64,000 bases of DNA from Calliopum simillimum (GCA_951812925.1 OX638369.1:28136392-28200391); one strand, 5' to 3'. Positions 1 to 14,003 are shown, counted from the stretch's first letter. The notes: generated from the letters alone by a model not told the origin. Numbers and translations are program-made.

Positions 1-2480
1 TTGCAGAAAATCGGTGATAAGTCATTTTAAGAACGGCCAATCCCTGCGCAAAGCTGCTCAATATGTTAGTTTGAGTCCCGCCTATAATGCAAAGCACAAT
101 TGGAAGCTTCGTTTACGTAAATCGGGTCCAAAATAAGGGCTAAAGTTCGTAAAACAAAATTTTAGTCTCGCTGATGATTTATTTACTGTCCACAAAATAA
201 ATACAGGCCCACATTATCGGCTCCAAAAACCATCAAGGACATACATCAAGTGTATTGATATTCATGGCGACTATACTGAATAATAAAGTGTATTTCAAAC
301 CATAAAATTGTGTTTTTCTTATCAAACCCCCAAACTTATTGAACAAGCTAGTAATTGGAAATTTTTTTATGTAAATTATGAAATTTGTTTCTCTTAAAAT
401 TAATAAACACATGTTATTATTGTAAGATATTTTTTTATTAAAGAATTTATACTTCGTAAGTATCAATCTCATTTTTAAATTTCAAAATATTTATTCAAAA
501 ATTATTTAAAATTGGTTTGTATACTTAATGAAATTCTATCACACTTTTTTTCTGACATGTTGTAATACTTTGTGGGATAGTATAAAGCGGTCTTTAGCAC
601 AATACGAATATTATATAAAATGGTTTAAAATACTTTCTATATAAAATTTATACAAAAATAGTATAAAAGATTCTTGTACGGTGATACTAATAAACTTAAA
701 CCAAAATAGTGTAAATTGTGTCAATAATTAATTTGTATAAATTTTATACGAACAAGTATAAACTGTTTGTATACCAAGTGTAGTATATATTTTATACCAA
801 ATTTGGTGTAGATTTGTATTCATTTCAATTTAAATTTTATATCCAAACTATTTGCACACTACAATAATATAAAAATCACATTTTTAAAGAAAAAAGGATT
901 TATCTGGTTTTGTAACTCGTCTACTCAGTTAAAATTACAAAATTTTGCAAAAGAAAAACTATAAACTAAAGTACAAATATTTCTTTTCTGTGACTAAAGA
1001 AAATGCCAAGGACGATTTACAATAGTAAAAAATTTAATATAAATTTTCTTGAAGATGCAGCATTCCAAATGAAAATCATGTAGCTGAAAAGGAAAATTGC
1101 TTGCAGTCACATTAAAACACAAACTTATAATGCTATTATTTGCCACCTGTTGTCTATGTAGTTGGTAGATGCTTATTTCCAGGACATAAATAACAAAAAC
1201 ACACACATTACTACAGCAACATTTGCACACACATATAAAACCTATATGACTACTGCTCTATTTGTAAGAAAGTGCTTTTTAACTGTACACACACACACTC
1301 ACTCACAAATGTGGAATTAATTTCACAACTTTGAATTTGATGATCCTTGCATAAAATGTCAATAGCACCATATCCTTTGGCTGTCCAAAGTCTGTTTTTG
1401 CGCACTACCATCTATGTATGTAACTTTTCTCTATTTCATCCGTAAGAAGGATTTTGACATTCAATTTGCATTTTCATTGCTCAAATAGAAAACAAAAGCA
1501 ACACAATTTCTATTGATTTTAGTTGTTCGAATGTAGTTGTTCTTGTTTTTGTTGCTGTTGAAAATGATATGAATATTAATTTGTGTCGTTGGCAATACAA
1601 TTGGCAGCTGCTGTATGTTGTTGCTGCTCTTGGAATGCATTCTCTGTATTGAATGAGTGAATATTTAATGAATGAATGCATACTTTTACCTTTGTAATTG
1701 TACACTTGCTGTATAGGTAATTTTTAATCCTTTGCCAAAGGATATACATTTCTATTCTATTCAATTTATTTGTGCTTTTGAAATTGAAACAATAATTTTT
1801 GTTTCATTTCATTTGTCATTTGCAAAGAATTTGCAGAGTATTTTGTATATCTAATACCCTATAATTACGTATGAATGCATTTTATTGTGCACACACGCAT
1901 TCATTAAAGCAGATAAGGAGAATATTTAAGGAATTTTCAGCTTAATTTGTAATTCATAATGGCATTTGAAATTGCTGGAATAATTCATTAAGCTTATTAT
2001 CGTTAAGAAATGGCTCTCAAATATAAATATTATAATTTCATAATTTATGAGCTCAATTTGTTGCAAAGTTATGAAGCATTGAAGTTTGTTATGATTTTTC
2101 TAAAATTACTCGAAAATAATTAAAAAAACACGAAATTGACCACGTCTGTTTATATTTTACTAAACTTTTCGTGATGTGCGATAAGTTTTTTTCAATATTT
2201 TTCTTTTAGCTCACATATACAATACTATATTCGAGTAAATGTTCTACAGACTCTGACAGAGAACAAATTGACTTTCAAGTCGACCATCACCATTTGCGGC
2301 GATCTCATACCTGATAGCAAAAATGGATATCAGACTCAAAATGAGCGACCTTTTATTACTCAAAACAAGTTATCGAGATCTCATTCAGCCAAAAATTTTA
2401 ATTGATATTCATTTAAATATTATGGAAATGCTAAACATTTTTTTCCTAACCCAAACTGAACTATGATAGGGATTTCTAGG
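1..2480. other. AT-rich non-coding DNA, no gene seen
   Basis: No open frame here has a recognisable domain or codon-like composition. Between about 630 and 860 the sequence is very AT-rich and repeats variants of GTATAAATTTTATAC. Copies near 640-660 and 732-750 are inverted relative to each other, which suggests a small decayed hairpin element. The stretch near 1210-1310 is CA-rich. The rest looks like ordinary fly intergenic or intronic DNA. Confidence 0.6.
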
Positions 2481-2512
2481 ATACTAGAAACTCTGGAAAT
2501 TATTTGACTATT

Positions 2513-3490
2513 TGACCAATGTGGCCATTTGGTCACCTATTCATGAACCACAGGAATATGAATGGACTCCGATAATACCAAATGGGATCAATAGAATATA
2601 AAAAGTGTTCGAAACAATACATCAGTTTAGTTTATTTTCTTTTACCTAGTGCCAAGATTTTATCCTTAAAAATAAGAACTTTTCATACTAAGTACCCAAT
2701 ATGGCCACTTGGTCACCTGGTCATGGACTACTGAAACAAGAGTGGGTTTCGATGAAACTAAGTAAATAAGATACATAGAACATAAAATAGTGTTTGAAAC
2801 AATATATCAGTTTAGTGTAGTTTCTCTTCCCTAATGCCAGAATTTTATTCTTGAAAATAACGATTTTTGACACCAAGAACACAAAATGGCTACTTGGTAG
2901 CCTGGTCATAGACGATTGAAACATGAATGGGTTCCAATGAAACAAAATGTGATCCACAGAACATGAAAAAATGTTTGCAACAGTATATCATTTTATTTTT
3001 CTTAATGCCAGAATTTTATCCTTACATATAAGAACTTTTTATAGTAAGAACCACTAATGGCCACTTGGTCACCTGGTCATGGATCACTGAAACAGTAGTG
3101 GGTTTCGAAGAAACTAAATGGGATTTATAGAATATAAAAGAGTGTTTACAACAATATATCAGTTTAGTGCAGTCTCATTTTCCCAACGCTAGAATTTCAT
3201 TCTTGAAAATAAGGACTTTTCAAACTAAGAACCACTAATGGCCACTAAGTCACCTGGTCATGGACCATTAAAGCATGAATCAGTTCCAATGAAACCAAAT
3301 GGGATGCAGAAAACATAAAACTTTATTTGAAGTAATATATATCAGTTTACTGTAGTTTCTTGTTCCTAATTCCAGAATCTTATCCTCGAAAATAAGGACT
3401 TTGTATACTAATGACCCAATGTGGCCACTTGGTCACGTAGTCACTGACCACTGAAATATGATTGTGCGGTAACTAAACTAATGGGTTACC
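2513..3490. repeat. Diverged ~183-bp tandem satellite, about 5.3 units
   Basis: A landmark of the form ATGGCCACTTGGTCACCTGG recurs at about 2513, 2697, 2884, 3055, 3236 and 3418, a spacing of roughly 171-187 bp. Each unit then carries a TGGGTTTCGATGAAACTAA-like block, an AACAATATATCAGTTTAGT block and a GCCAGAATTTTATCCTT block in the same order. The units differ from each other by many substitutions and small indels, so this is an old array that is not being homogenised. Short frames inside it are not genes. Confidence 0.88.
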
Positions 3491-3579
3491 ATTTGAGTAG
3501 ATCCCATTAATCATATAAGAACCTTTAAAACGACATATCAATGATACTTCATAATTTATTTAAATAAACTTGCAAAAAC

Positions 3580-5700
3580 TTTACAAAAACGATTTTTGTT
3601 CCGAATCACCTATATGTATTGGCCCAAGAGGTAGAAAACTACTCTTACCGTATCTCATAAACAGTTCGAGATATCCAAAAAATTCCAACGGATTTTTCTA
3701 GATTAGACCCAAATTAGCCTGTGTTCTAAATTTACAAAAAAATTTCAACAGGATCGGGTACCGGGCCGATATGGGTTAAGTCACAGTTTTACATTTGGGA
3801 CCCTATATCCTAAAATTGGTACATCCTATGTTATTGACATCTTGAGTAATCCTAATTATTTTTAAATGAGGTAAATTTTTTTTTTAATACACCATGGTAG
3901 TTTTCTGAGTCGTTTACATGCTAGGGTCAAATTCTCTAAGAGGGGCTTATAAAATACCCAAAAAAGGCAATGACGGGGGTCAAAGGGATATGTAACTTGA
4001 GAAAAAAAATTTCTTGGTGCAATGTGCAAAACTTTCTCTTAGTCATTAAAAATGTAGAAATTGATTTTTACACATTTTTTGGGCATATCATAGAAACTCC
4101 ATGGGCAATGAACTTTTGAGCAAATTATATCCTATTGAGATTTTGTTTATCCTGTAACTTTTGGATTGTGTAGTTCAAATTAAAGTTTTTATATTTTAAA
4201 ATTTTAAGAAATTCAAGCATTAATTATGCATTTCATTAATGATTCCCCTTTTGCCACATTGTCATATCCAATTCTTTTATAACTTTCTTATACTCAAGTT
4301 TAATTTTGTAACACCCCCTTCTACTCCATAGTTGTGGTGAAGGCAAATAAACCATTCTCACAAGCTTTCTTTGCAATAATTCAACAAATTTTATATTCCT
4401 TCCAGCAGCAGCAGCAGTACAATTGCAACGAATGCTACTTAAAGGATATCTCAACACAAAAAGAGCAAATAAAAAATGCATGCATTCACACACACGCACA
4501 TAGAGAGTATAATGCTGATGATGCAAACACAAAGGGAATATGTATATGCAAATTTTGCGTCTTCTTCAAACGACCGCAACCGCTCCCATACGCCTTGCTT
4601 TGTGCTGTAGCGGTTTTCTTGAAAAAGAGCAAAATTCATTGCTTTATTACACAGGGATATTCCACACATGCATACACACAGTTGGGTTGGTAGATGCACA
4701 CATGTGTTTACTGCAAGCATATTTACGAATATGCATGTGTGTTATAGTGTGTGCATGTCCTTTATAAGTTGGCAATGCCGTTAAGCAGCAACAAAATCCA
4801 AAAAAAAGGACGAATAAAATGTGCAGCCAAAAAGAAGAAGGAATCAAAGCTAAAGCCAGGTGTAATTATGTATGCAAAATGTGTAAAAAAATCCACGAAG
4901 GAGATCGTTTTCATTGCATAAAATTACAAGTAGGAAAAGTAGTCAGGGGGGAGACAAACAGACAGTGGGACCCAAGACAGATGAATTTGGAAGCAAGCAG
5001 ATAGACACTGCTGAAATGTTATATTACGAAAATGTTACATTTAAGTTTATTTACAACGATTATGTGGCTTAAGCATCTTTTTTGCTTTTTTTTTAGCTAA
5101 CGTTTACAAATATTTAAAGGATTATGCTTTTCATAAATATTTAGTTTCCCTTACATTTCATGCAGAAAAGTCCATTTTTACTGCTTAATTTTTGTAACCT
5201 TTATTATCACCATGTATTAATATTTATGTTGTAAAATTAATTACTCTTTTTATGTAGCATTTTATTAAAAAATACTCCTGTAATAAAAATTTTATCATCC
5301 TGTTGTCCTCAATAAAAATCCATAGCATTATGTTCGTTATATGCCACCATTCAAAGTGAAGACCACCACTCTCATTTAATAATCATAAATGAACTTTACT
5401 TTAACGACCTTTAACTTAGGCTTTTATGAGTGCACCACCATCTAATACATGAACATTTTGGATACTCTTAAATACACTCACACACACACATGCACTCTTA
5501 CATTTGCGCAATTACAAGCATACAGCGTTGCCATCATATTCTCTAGTTCATTGTTGGTCATTAACTGATGACCTCGATTATTGCCTTTTGGCCCATACAT
5601 GATGTAAACTAACATACTTTTATATACATAGAATGAAACAATACAAGCGACCCAGTTGGAAATAAATATTTAAGGTGATTATACAATAAACAATTAATTA
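3580..5700. other. Non-coding DNA with simple-sequence tracts
   Basis: No supported gene. Positions 3580-4200 read like the interior of an unidentified dispersed repeat, with long A/T runs and stretches such as GGATCGGGTACCGGGCC. Positions 4230-5000 look more unique and include a CAG run near 4405-4416 and CA-rich tracts near 4485-4505 and 4670-4760. Overlapping short frames on both strands here show no domain. Confidence 0.5.
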
Positions 5701-6335
5701 AACTAGAGTTCGCCTTGTGGCCGAAATTCGACCATTTGCCCATAAAGCGAAAAGTTTCTTTACCCCTCCTTGGTCGATAAAACGTTAAAAGCTTTTAATA
5801 TTCTTTCTTAGAAATCGGGTTATCTGCATGTATAAAAATCGGTGCAGTAGCTAAGTTGTAATACCATGCTTCTTCCCATCAAGAGGCTTGTAAGAGCAAA
5901 AAGTTTTTGATATCTTTCCATCCTGTTAATTTTAACCCCACATCAAAATTCATAAAAGTCAATCCTTAGTGCTAACCATATCTCTATACCGAATTTTATA
6001 AAAATCTATGCAGTGGTTTAGTCGTGAAAGCGTTTTAAGAATTTAGGGGCGTGGTACCGCCTACTAAAAACATTATGCTCATTTTATCGTTCCTTAGTGT
6101 TAACCCTAGCTCCATACCAAATTTCATAAAAATCCATGCAGTGGTATAGCCGTGAGAGCGTTTTTTCTGTTCAGGGGCGTGGCACCGCCCACCTTAAAAA
6201 AAATATAGTCCTATGCACTGCTCCTCCTCACAATCTTTCGAACAAAAAAAGAATTAAGCAAATCGGTTGAGATTTAGGTATAGAAACCAGGACTGAATCG
6301 ATTTCGTTTGCCTATTTATAAATAGATGATTTTTC
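5700..6335. repeat. Dispersed repeat copy (family shared with 50.1-50.5 kb)
   Basis: Two internal near-duplicates lie at about 5965-6075 and 6090-6195. Each has a 'CCATACCAAATTTCATAAAA' segment, then 'TGCAGTGGTTTAGTCGTGA' and 'GGGGCGTGGTACCGCC' or close variants. The same order recurs at 50290-50390, and the tails also match: CTGCTCCTCCTCACA here and CTGCTCCTTCTCACA there, followed by GGGACTGAA-type sequence and a final TTCGTTTGCCTATTT. This is a transposable-element fragment family of unknown class. No coding potential is visible. Confidence 0.75.
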
Positions 6336-9300
6336 ACAAATTTAAATGATTTTAATTTTGCTTTTTAAGGCTGCTATTTTTGAATATTCCATTAACCCAA
6401 TCAATTTTTAACAATTCTACTATAGTTAATTAAAGATAATATTAAAACTGTTGGAAGGTTTATTTTAGACATTTTTTGCTTATAATCATAGTGAAATTTA
6501 TCATATTATAAGAAAAGGAAAAATTTCTTTGAGAAGTATCTTTAATATAGATATTGTATTCGTCAAGCCTTGCCATCTTATCTTAAGTTGATATTTTTGT
6601 CAAATACTGAGTATTTGCTAACGTGCCTCTGCAGACGCTGAACAAATTTATAAGTTTTCTGACAAAGTTTGTGACTATTTCAAGTTGAATGCCCTTTAGC
6701 AATTAAATCTTAATTATAATATAATTTTGTGAAGAAAAAAAATTTGATGGTAAGTATTGATTAAATTACAGCTGATCTGAAGCATGCCCTTTGAGATCAG
6801 CCAAAATGCTGCATTCATTGATCTCGAGAATGGTGAATGAATAATATAGAATAATATGCTCAATATGCAGCCATTGATTCAATGATCTAGGCACAGAATG
6901 GTTTTTTCTTAAAGAACAAACGATAGTACTGTCAGTGCAAAGACAGCTCTCTGAAAATGCCACTCAGATCTTTAAACCAAATAGTAAACCAAATACCAAC
7001 GAGCTAAATACCCATTACTGGGTGAGCTATCCCAGATTTGATGATCTTGGATTTGTACGTGCACTTTCAAATGTTTTGCTTTATTCCTCAGCCACCATTT
7101 TTGGAGTGCTCTCATAGCAATACAAAATAGTTTGTTTTATGAGTTCATATGTTGGTCTTTGTTTTAGTGGACTTCGAAGCTCACATATTTAGAAAAGTCT
7201 TAGTCAAGAAAGTCCCTCTTATGATCGTTATTAAAATCTCTTTACCTTAGAATAGTGTATTTCCGTGTATATAGGCTAGGTATGTTATTTCGGGATTCCG
7301 GTATTTTTTATTCTTCTTAGTCCCAAAAACACAGAGATTGTTTTCGATGGGTTTCCGATAGATTTTAAAGGAATAAATTTAGTCAGTTAAGTGCTTTTAA
7401 AAGTGACTCAACATATGAGTAATTCTCCATAAAATGTACTATTTATTGTCACAGAGCTCTACAGATATTTAACCATAGCTTCTATACAAATAGTTTCTAA
7501 CCGCTTCTTAAGGCACAGAATTACAGAATATTCATACATAGAAGTTGGTCCCTCATTTAAGGCTATCTCCACTACGTTTTTCTTATTCTTACTATTATTT
7601 TTTTTAATATTGAGTAAATAGAGGACTGAAAGTGAAGAGAATGAGGAGATTCAGTGTATTTTCAGCTCAGTCAGATTTGTGCATCATTCCCCACATAAGT
7701 TTTTTTCATATAACTAAGCATATTATTTTATCTTCATATAATTAAATCACTAAGTAATTACATGGGCTACCCACCAGTTTCAACCTTTTAAAAAGAATTT
7801 GCTATTTTCATTGTGATTTAATTGTTTTTGCAACATTTTGTCATTATCCGTTTCAACATTCTCCGTCGTTTTTTGCCACATTTCATCATTCTCCGTTTAG
7901 TAACCCTCCACCTGGTTTTTTGTTGTTGTGTATTTTGCTTAAACCATTTACTTAAAAAATAAAATTTATTCTTAAATAAACTTTTTAAAAATCTAACGCA
8001 AATTTTTAGAGTTGCCACATGGTTATTTTCGAAGATCTTATATAATTCTTACTTTTTTTGACTAAATTGAAGTTTTTGGTTTCAGAGATGCTCAGATACT
8101 TTTTTAAAATTTTACAAAAGTTTCGGTGTTGCCACCCGGTGTTTTTTTTTTTTTGTTAGTTTTGATAAAGTTTTTTTCTTTTTTTTTTTTGATCTCTAAA
8201 GAAATATTTTTTATTCAGTTTCGTCAACAGACTTCCCTTACATAGTTCCTACTGGAAATTTTTTTCAAAATTTAACACCGCTGTCAACAACGTTCATAAA
8301 ATCATTGCCTCATTGGTTTGTTTGTTGGTTTGTTATCAAAATATACACACACACTTACACAAGTCTGCATGGATATGTGTCTTCCACTTGAAGTAGGTAC
8401 CTTTTGGAGAAAACACGCTTCGAACACAACTTTTATGGTCACATATGGTTTATGTGCTTAAGTGTATGTTTGTATGTCTACACAACATACAGTTTATGGC
8501 AACATTGTTGCTGTGGCTATATTGTTGTTGTTGTTGTTGTTGCATTGGGCTCATAAAATATAAGGAAAACCCTTCGCTGTGCCTCTTTCATTTATTCATT
8601 CGGTTCAGTTCAGTTTCGTTGTTGTTGTTCTGGTTTGGTTCATTTAAAAGGAACCTCTTATTAAAAGTTTAACTTTTATTTTTTTCCTTTTCATTATTAT
8701 TTTTGTTGTTGTTGTTGTATTTTTCCTTCTTTTTTTTTCCTTCTAATGATGCTCATGGGAAGTACTTGATGTTGCTTTAGTATTAGTATTATTTTCATGT
8801 ACTTGTACTTGTGTCTCAGTGCATATGTGTAGAGTATTTTTTTTATATTTTATGCTTCTTTTTAATATCTATACACAGCCTTAATGTTGCTGTTGTTTTT
8901 GTTGTTGTTGTTGTATGGATTTTATGGACAATAGTTAACTTTTATACTTTTAATGAGAGTTTATTTCTCGAAATATATATATATAGCAACATATTCGAAC
9001 ACACACATTTGGTCACACATATAGCGCGTTATACGTATATCATATGTGTAGGTATTTTGATTCCATTGTGTTGTTGTATTGTTGCTGTTTCGGTTGTTGT
9101 TGCTGTTAATGAAATATTGGCAAAGTTTATCATAATTAGAAAGTTACATTAAATTTGCTCTGCTGCTTTATGGTGTTTTGTCGCTGCAGATATATTATTG
9201 GCCATGTTGGCGATGTTGCCAATGTTATTGTTGTTGCTACTATTATATAACTTTTTCATGTTGCGACTCGTGGGGGTCATTTTTGTGGTTATGATAGATT

Positions 9301-10390
9301 TATGTTGCTCATAAATTTAATTCCTTTTCATTAGAAAATTGCATAAAAGTAATGTTTTTTTTCTTTTCTATTTATGTGATTAGTTCTTGAGATTAGAAAG
9401 AAATGGCCTAGTTGGAAAATATAAATTTTGCCTGTTAGTAAATATCTACGAATGAAAATATGCACTCTACAAGCAACTTTTCTTATTTTATTAAAAAAGG
9501 AGTTATTTTGTAGAGAATGCAATAATATTCTCCTTAAACTATATGAAGAGTTACGGAAATATTGCTCAAACAAGCGCCAAACTGATATAATAGTGAGATA
9601 TGAAATAAGTCAACATTGGCTATTATTTAAGATTTTTATGGTAAGTTTTGCAAGTCAGTTTTTGATTAAAAAAAAAAATATTCCGAAAATAAATCAAAGA
9701 GAATCGAAAAAAAAAAATAAAAGTATGAAATTATGAAATTTATTTTAGAAAAATTATATGAAAATGATCCAAAAATGTTAAAAACAAGAGATCAATTGAA
9801 TACATAATATCAACAACTGAAATCGTAACAAGCCTACAGGGCTTACCTGAAAAAGCAGAAGATATCAATCAGCAATGCTGAAAGTATTGGTCTTCAAAAG
9901 CGTTTGTGTTAAAATTTAAGATTTGCAAAATCATGTAAAGTCTTTCCCATGTCTTTAAGACAAACGAAATTCAAAGAGAATCTACACTTAAAATTATGGA
10001 TACAAAATTATTCGGGAACATGCAAAGATAGGGTAATTTTCATCTCCATACTCTTGTCTGGATAATATCCATATGTGCAAATATGGCTATGGGCGAAATC
10101 ATAAACTCGGCTTTTGTAATTTACATTATCCATTGTCCTCAGTTAATTTAATCAAAATAAGATGAAATTTTTTCAGTATAAGAATGCCGAATGAGTTAAT
10201 TTCAGTATCTTTTCCAGAAGCAATTTTTAATATCGCAATATCGCTAAATAGATGATCTTGCATTTCACAATACCTGAATGCTAAACGAAAAATTTAAAAC
10301 CATGGAAAGAAAAGTATCAATGTTATCTGAGCCTCCACGCTTCGATCTCGATCGAAGTTAGAAGAACAATTCTTGAAAAAATATGGCATC
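6336..10390. other. Non-coding DNA, T-rich and TTG-repeat tracts
   Basis: No gene supported. There are TTG/TTGTTG tracts near 8521-8545, 8701-8720, 8880-8915 and 9068-9110, poly-T near 8140-8190, and CA-rich pieces near 8343-8360. The TTG tracts make the short valine/leucine/cysteine-rich frames at 8445-8672 and 8811-9152; these are low-complexity artefacts. Positions 9770-10380 look like decayed repeat sequence but match nothing I recognise. Confidence 0.5.
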
Positions 10391-10394
10391 CTAG

Positions 10395-11006
10395 GTTAGG
10401 TCGGGGAATTGACCATGTTGTCATCATTAACCTACTTCTCGAAAATGGCCCCATTACACAGTGCGACAGCTGAAAATTGCAACTTTTTGCCTCAAATTGG
10501 ATTTTGAGCGATTTTTCGATTTTTTCATATGGCTATATCTCGGTAACGAGCCGAAAATATTGTTTTGATGACTTCAGCAATGTTGTAGCTATTGAATAGA
10601 AAAAAAAAATGCCGAACAAACTTAACCGAAAAAAATTCATCTAGTGCCCTAAAATCGCAAAAATAACCATAAAATCCTTATATGAGCCAACTTTGCAAAA
10701 CGCTCTGGCAGAACTACTTGTTTTGGCAAGTACTTTCGACGCCTTATAACGGATTTTAGTTCACCATCAATGGCTTGAAAAATGTTGCACTTTGTTATAT
10801 ACCCGACTCTAAGAGCTTTAGCAAAGAAAGTCTAAGGCAACCACTTGGATGCCATGTACACATATATGCTTCCATATGGATTTAAGACACTCTCCAAATA
10901 GTAAGTCAATCGATTCAAAATTGAAATGACCAGAGTTTCAAAATAAATGAAAGACTGTTTCTTCCATATCAAGGTCATCACAATTTCTACAAAGGTCGCC
11001 AATGGA
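10395..11006. repeat. Dispersed repeat copy A, interrupted by a MITE
   Basis: Positions 10400-10456 and 10795-11006 together align with 24525-24800. Shared blocks include CATGTTGTCAT, ACCCGACTCTAAG, AAAGAAAGTCTA and TTCTTCCATATCAAG, in the same order and orientation. In copy A the two halves are separated by 338 bp. Copy B is continuous at the same point, so the separation is an insertion. The class of the host repeat is unknown, and no protein similarity was recognised. Confidence 0.8.
10457..10794. mobile_element. MITE, 338 bp, TTA target duplication (PIF/Harbinger-like)
   Basis: Terminal inverted repeats are CACAGTGCGACA at the left end and TGTTGCACTTTG at the right end (10 of 12 pairs match). 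Direct TTA copies flank it at 10454-10456 and 10795-10797. Removing the element plus one TTA rebuilds CCCCATTATATACCCGAC, which matches the uninterrupted GGCTCATTGTGTACCCGAC of copy B near 24570. A 3-bp TWA target duplication is typical of the PIF/Harbinger superfamily. The class is inferred from that alone, because the element encodes no transposase. Confidence 0.8.
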
Positions 11007-11195
11007 CACCCTAAGGCAGCTAGAGTTTCAAGCCAAAAAAAATATTAAAAATATATTTTTGCTTTGAGCCACCTTTAAAAATGCATTTAAAAATCTGAAA
11101 AAATTTATGGGATATTCTGTCATGATGTAGAACGTGATGCCAAAGTATATCTAAGAAATTCGAAAAAAAATTTTTTTTTGAACAGCCCTAATGTG
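11007..11195. mobile_element. Possible short MITE, 189 bp
   Basis: The left end CACCCTAAGGCAG and the reverse complement of the right end, CACATTAGGGCTG, are imperfect inverted repeats. The interior is A/T-rich with the A-run followed by T-run near 11163-11180 that is common in fly MITEs. No clean target duplication was found, so the boundaries are tentative. Confidence 0.4.
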
Positions 11196-13990
11196 TGACT
11201 TCCTTTTTACATAGCAAGGTCATATCCAGAGAGGGATTTTAGGTGTTCAGCAAAAAATGTGGGCATATTATAAAAATTTTGGAAACTCTGAAAAAAGCAA
11301 AACTTAAATATGTATGTATTTATCTTAAAAAAACAAAGTGTTTTTTTTTTTTAATTTTAATATCTTTTACAGGACACTAAGGACAATCGTAGAGATGTAT
11401 TGAAAACAACCCAAAATTTACAAATTTAGAAATTGCGTGCTCAGGATATAAAACTGCATCCCCAGTTCAAAAAAGTTTATGGCAAAATAATACACTTCGG
11501 ACTGTTAAGAATTTATTTAATTTGAAAATGTTTTAAGTTGGTGAAAAATGGTTACGTATCCATTATAATCTTAAAAGAAAAGACTATTTCTACCCCATTA
11601 TTAAATATTTTCTCAATCACAAATTTTGTTTTGAAACCGTGTTCATCAAAAGGATCTAAAAAATTACAAAAAAAAAAAAAACTATAATTTCCCTTGGTAC
11701 CGAAAATGCCACAGTCATTTTTGATATTTTTAATTTAAATTTTCATCAAATTTCAAATCGAAATGTCATGCCACAGGTTATGCCCACGATTTCGCCTCTC
11801 GTACAGTTACATACATTTGTGTGAACATTTCCATTGTTCATTTGCACTTTTTATGCCACAACTTTACGCATTTTGTTATATTTTTTGATACTTTTTTTCT
11901 AGTAGTTTTTTATTAATTTTATTTGTATGTCTGCAAGCATTTCATATTCAATTACGTGCAGCTTAAAGCTACACGTTCGAAAAAAAGAACCGAAAACATT
12001 TCTGTTGACATTTGCGCTCATAAAACGTTTAAAATGTCATTCAAATGACGTTTACAGTGTGACAGACGCATAAATTAAAGTAGGAACTGCACGGTTATAA
12101 AAAAAAAAAAAGTAGTGAGGGTGTTACCTTTGGTCTTGTCAAAAATTAAACACCCTACACTATATTCAGCGTAAATAACGAAAGCAATGGAATGAACTTT
12201 TCAGAAAGATCAACTTTACACTTTTCTACACTTAGCACATCCCTTGTTTTGCTTTAGAAGAATAGAACGGAAGAACCTACTAACCCGAGTGTAGGGTATA
12301 AAGCAAAACATGCACATACAGTGTTGTAAAAACAGGGAATAGTGTTGCCATTTGCGTTGATATTTTTATTGCAACGTGTTCTTTTTCTTGTATTTTGTGT
12401 TGCAAAGGTGTCGTAATGTGTGCGACTGTGAAACTGCGGGACACATTTTTATTTTGTTGTTGTTTTATAGTTTTTCCCATGCCACAGCGCTTTTATGGAT
12501 AACATTGTAAGAAAAAAGAAATGCAAAATATGTTTGTACAGCAGCAGAAAATGATAAAAATGTTAAGAAAAGTTTTAACTCGTTTAGTTTTAAATAGTTT
12601 TATGCAAAGTTATGTTTTGTATTTGTGTTTATTTTTTTAACCTTCCTAGGAATATCCTTGAAGTTTTCTCTAGGAAATTATATTATCTTATTCCTACTTT
12701 ATTGAAGATTTTTTTTTAACATCTAAGTTTTTTATTAGTTCATAAGTTTTTAACTCAATATAAGAATTTTACCCCATAGAGGTATTACAAAAGAAAAGTT
12801 TAAGCACTCTATTTAATCTTTTTTATACTGGAAAAACTTTTGTGACACAAAAAAATGCTGCAGGCTCTTGAAAAATTTTTTGAAAATAGCACAAATATGC
12901 AGCAACAAGAATTTGCTATCAACCATTTGTTGATGTCAGTGGTGGTGTTGTTAATGCAAATGTGGCGCTGTCACACCGAAAAAAAATGGTACTTCCTGTC
13001 ATGTTATAGTATATGGTACCATAATATAATCCTATAGATTTGATTATGAAGCAAGTCTTAAAAAATTATTCAAAAATGTACTTAGGCACTTTTATTACAT
13101 ATCAACTCAACTGCTGTTGTTGTAGCAAAATTCAGTTGCAAGAAAATACACACAAACAAACATAATATTGCACACACTAACAAATTCTTCACAACTTCAC
13201 CACTTGCACTCACCTGCTTCGAAAGACACAGATTTTCAATTAACTGCTTCCGGTGATTGCATGAAATGTCATGGTATTGAAACCATATTGAAGTGAATCG
13301 AATGGAAATCCTGAAAAAATTGAGAGCATTTTTTCAATGTTTTTGTAACTTTTTTCTTTTTTTTTTTCTCTCTTTCTCTCTGATCGAAGTTCAATATGCA
13401 ATCCTGTGCCAAAGATTTTGCGCCAATTTGAACAAAACGAATTCTGTTGTTTTCTAAATGAATCCGTAAAGTGCTTTTGTACATTTTTAGCCATTTGTGT
13501 GATGTTGTTGTTTATGTAAGTGCGTGTGTATGTGTGGTGCAACTTCATGTCTTACTCACTGTCACGACAACGACAATAACAACAGTCAAAGCTGCTGCAT
13601 GTTAAGAACATTTTTGCCTCTGTTCGATTTGATGTTTTGAAAAAAAGGACCTTTTCAAGTATTTGCAGTCGTTGTGAAATTTGTTGCTGTTGTTGAACAT
13701 ATGTCTATGATGTTTTCCAGAAAAATTTAACTTTTTTCTAAAAATCAGGTTTTATAGCATTTTCCAAAAAATACACCTCGATCTTAGGAATATACAAGAA
13801 ATGGATTGAGTTATAAAATTTTGAAATTGTTAAATGAGAAAATCCAGTTTGCAAATATGAAAGTTTAAGGTTTGAAAAATTTAACGAAACTTTCCTGAAA
13901 TATGAAAAACGAGTCAGGAAACGCAGTTATCCATTTTTTAAAAAATTTTTGGCGTGGATTTTAAATCTGTGAAATTTTAGCTTATATTCA
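11196..13990. other. Non-coding DNA, no gene seen
   Basis: AT-rich sequence with poly-T/poly-A runs near 11341-11352 and 11666-11681. Around 12105-12165 there is a GGGTGTTACCTTTGGTCTTG segment resembling GGGTGTAACCTTTAGCCTGG near 57941, possibly a small dispersed repeat. Short frames at 12280-12480, 12855-13037 and 13240-13548 have no domain and overlap simple sequence. Confidence 0.5.
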
Positions 13991-14003
13991 TAGTTTTACT
14001 GCT

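Noticed and set aside
8445..9152. Valine/leucine/cysteine-rich membrane-like frames
   Set aside because: They are generated by TTG repeats and T-rich sequence.
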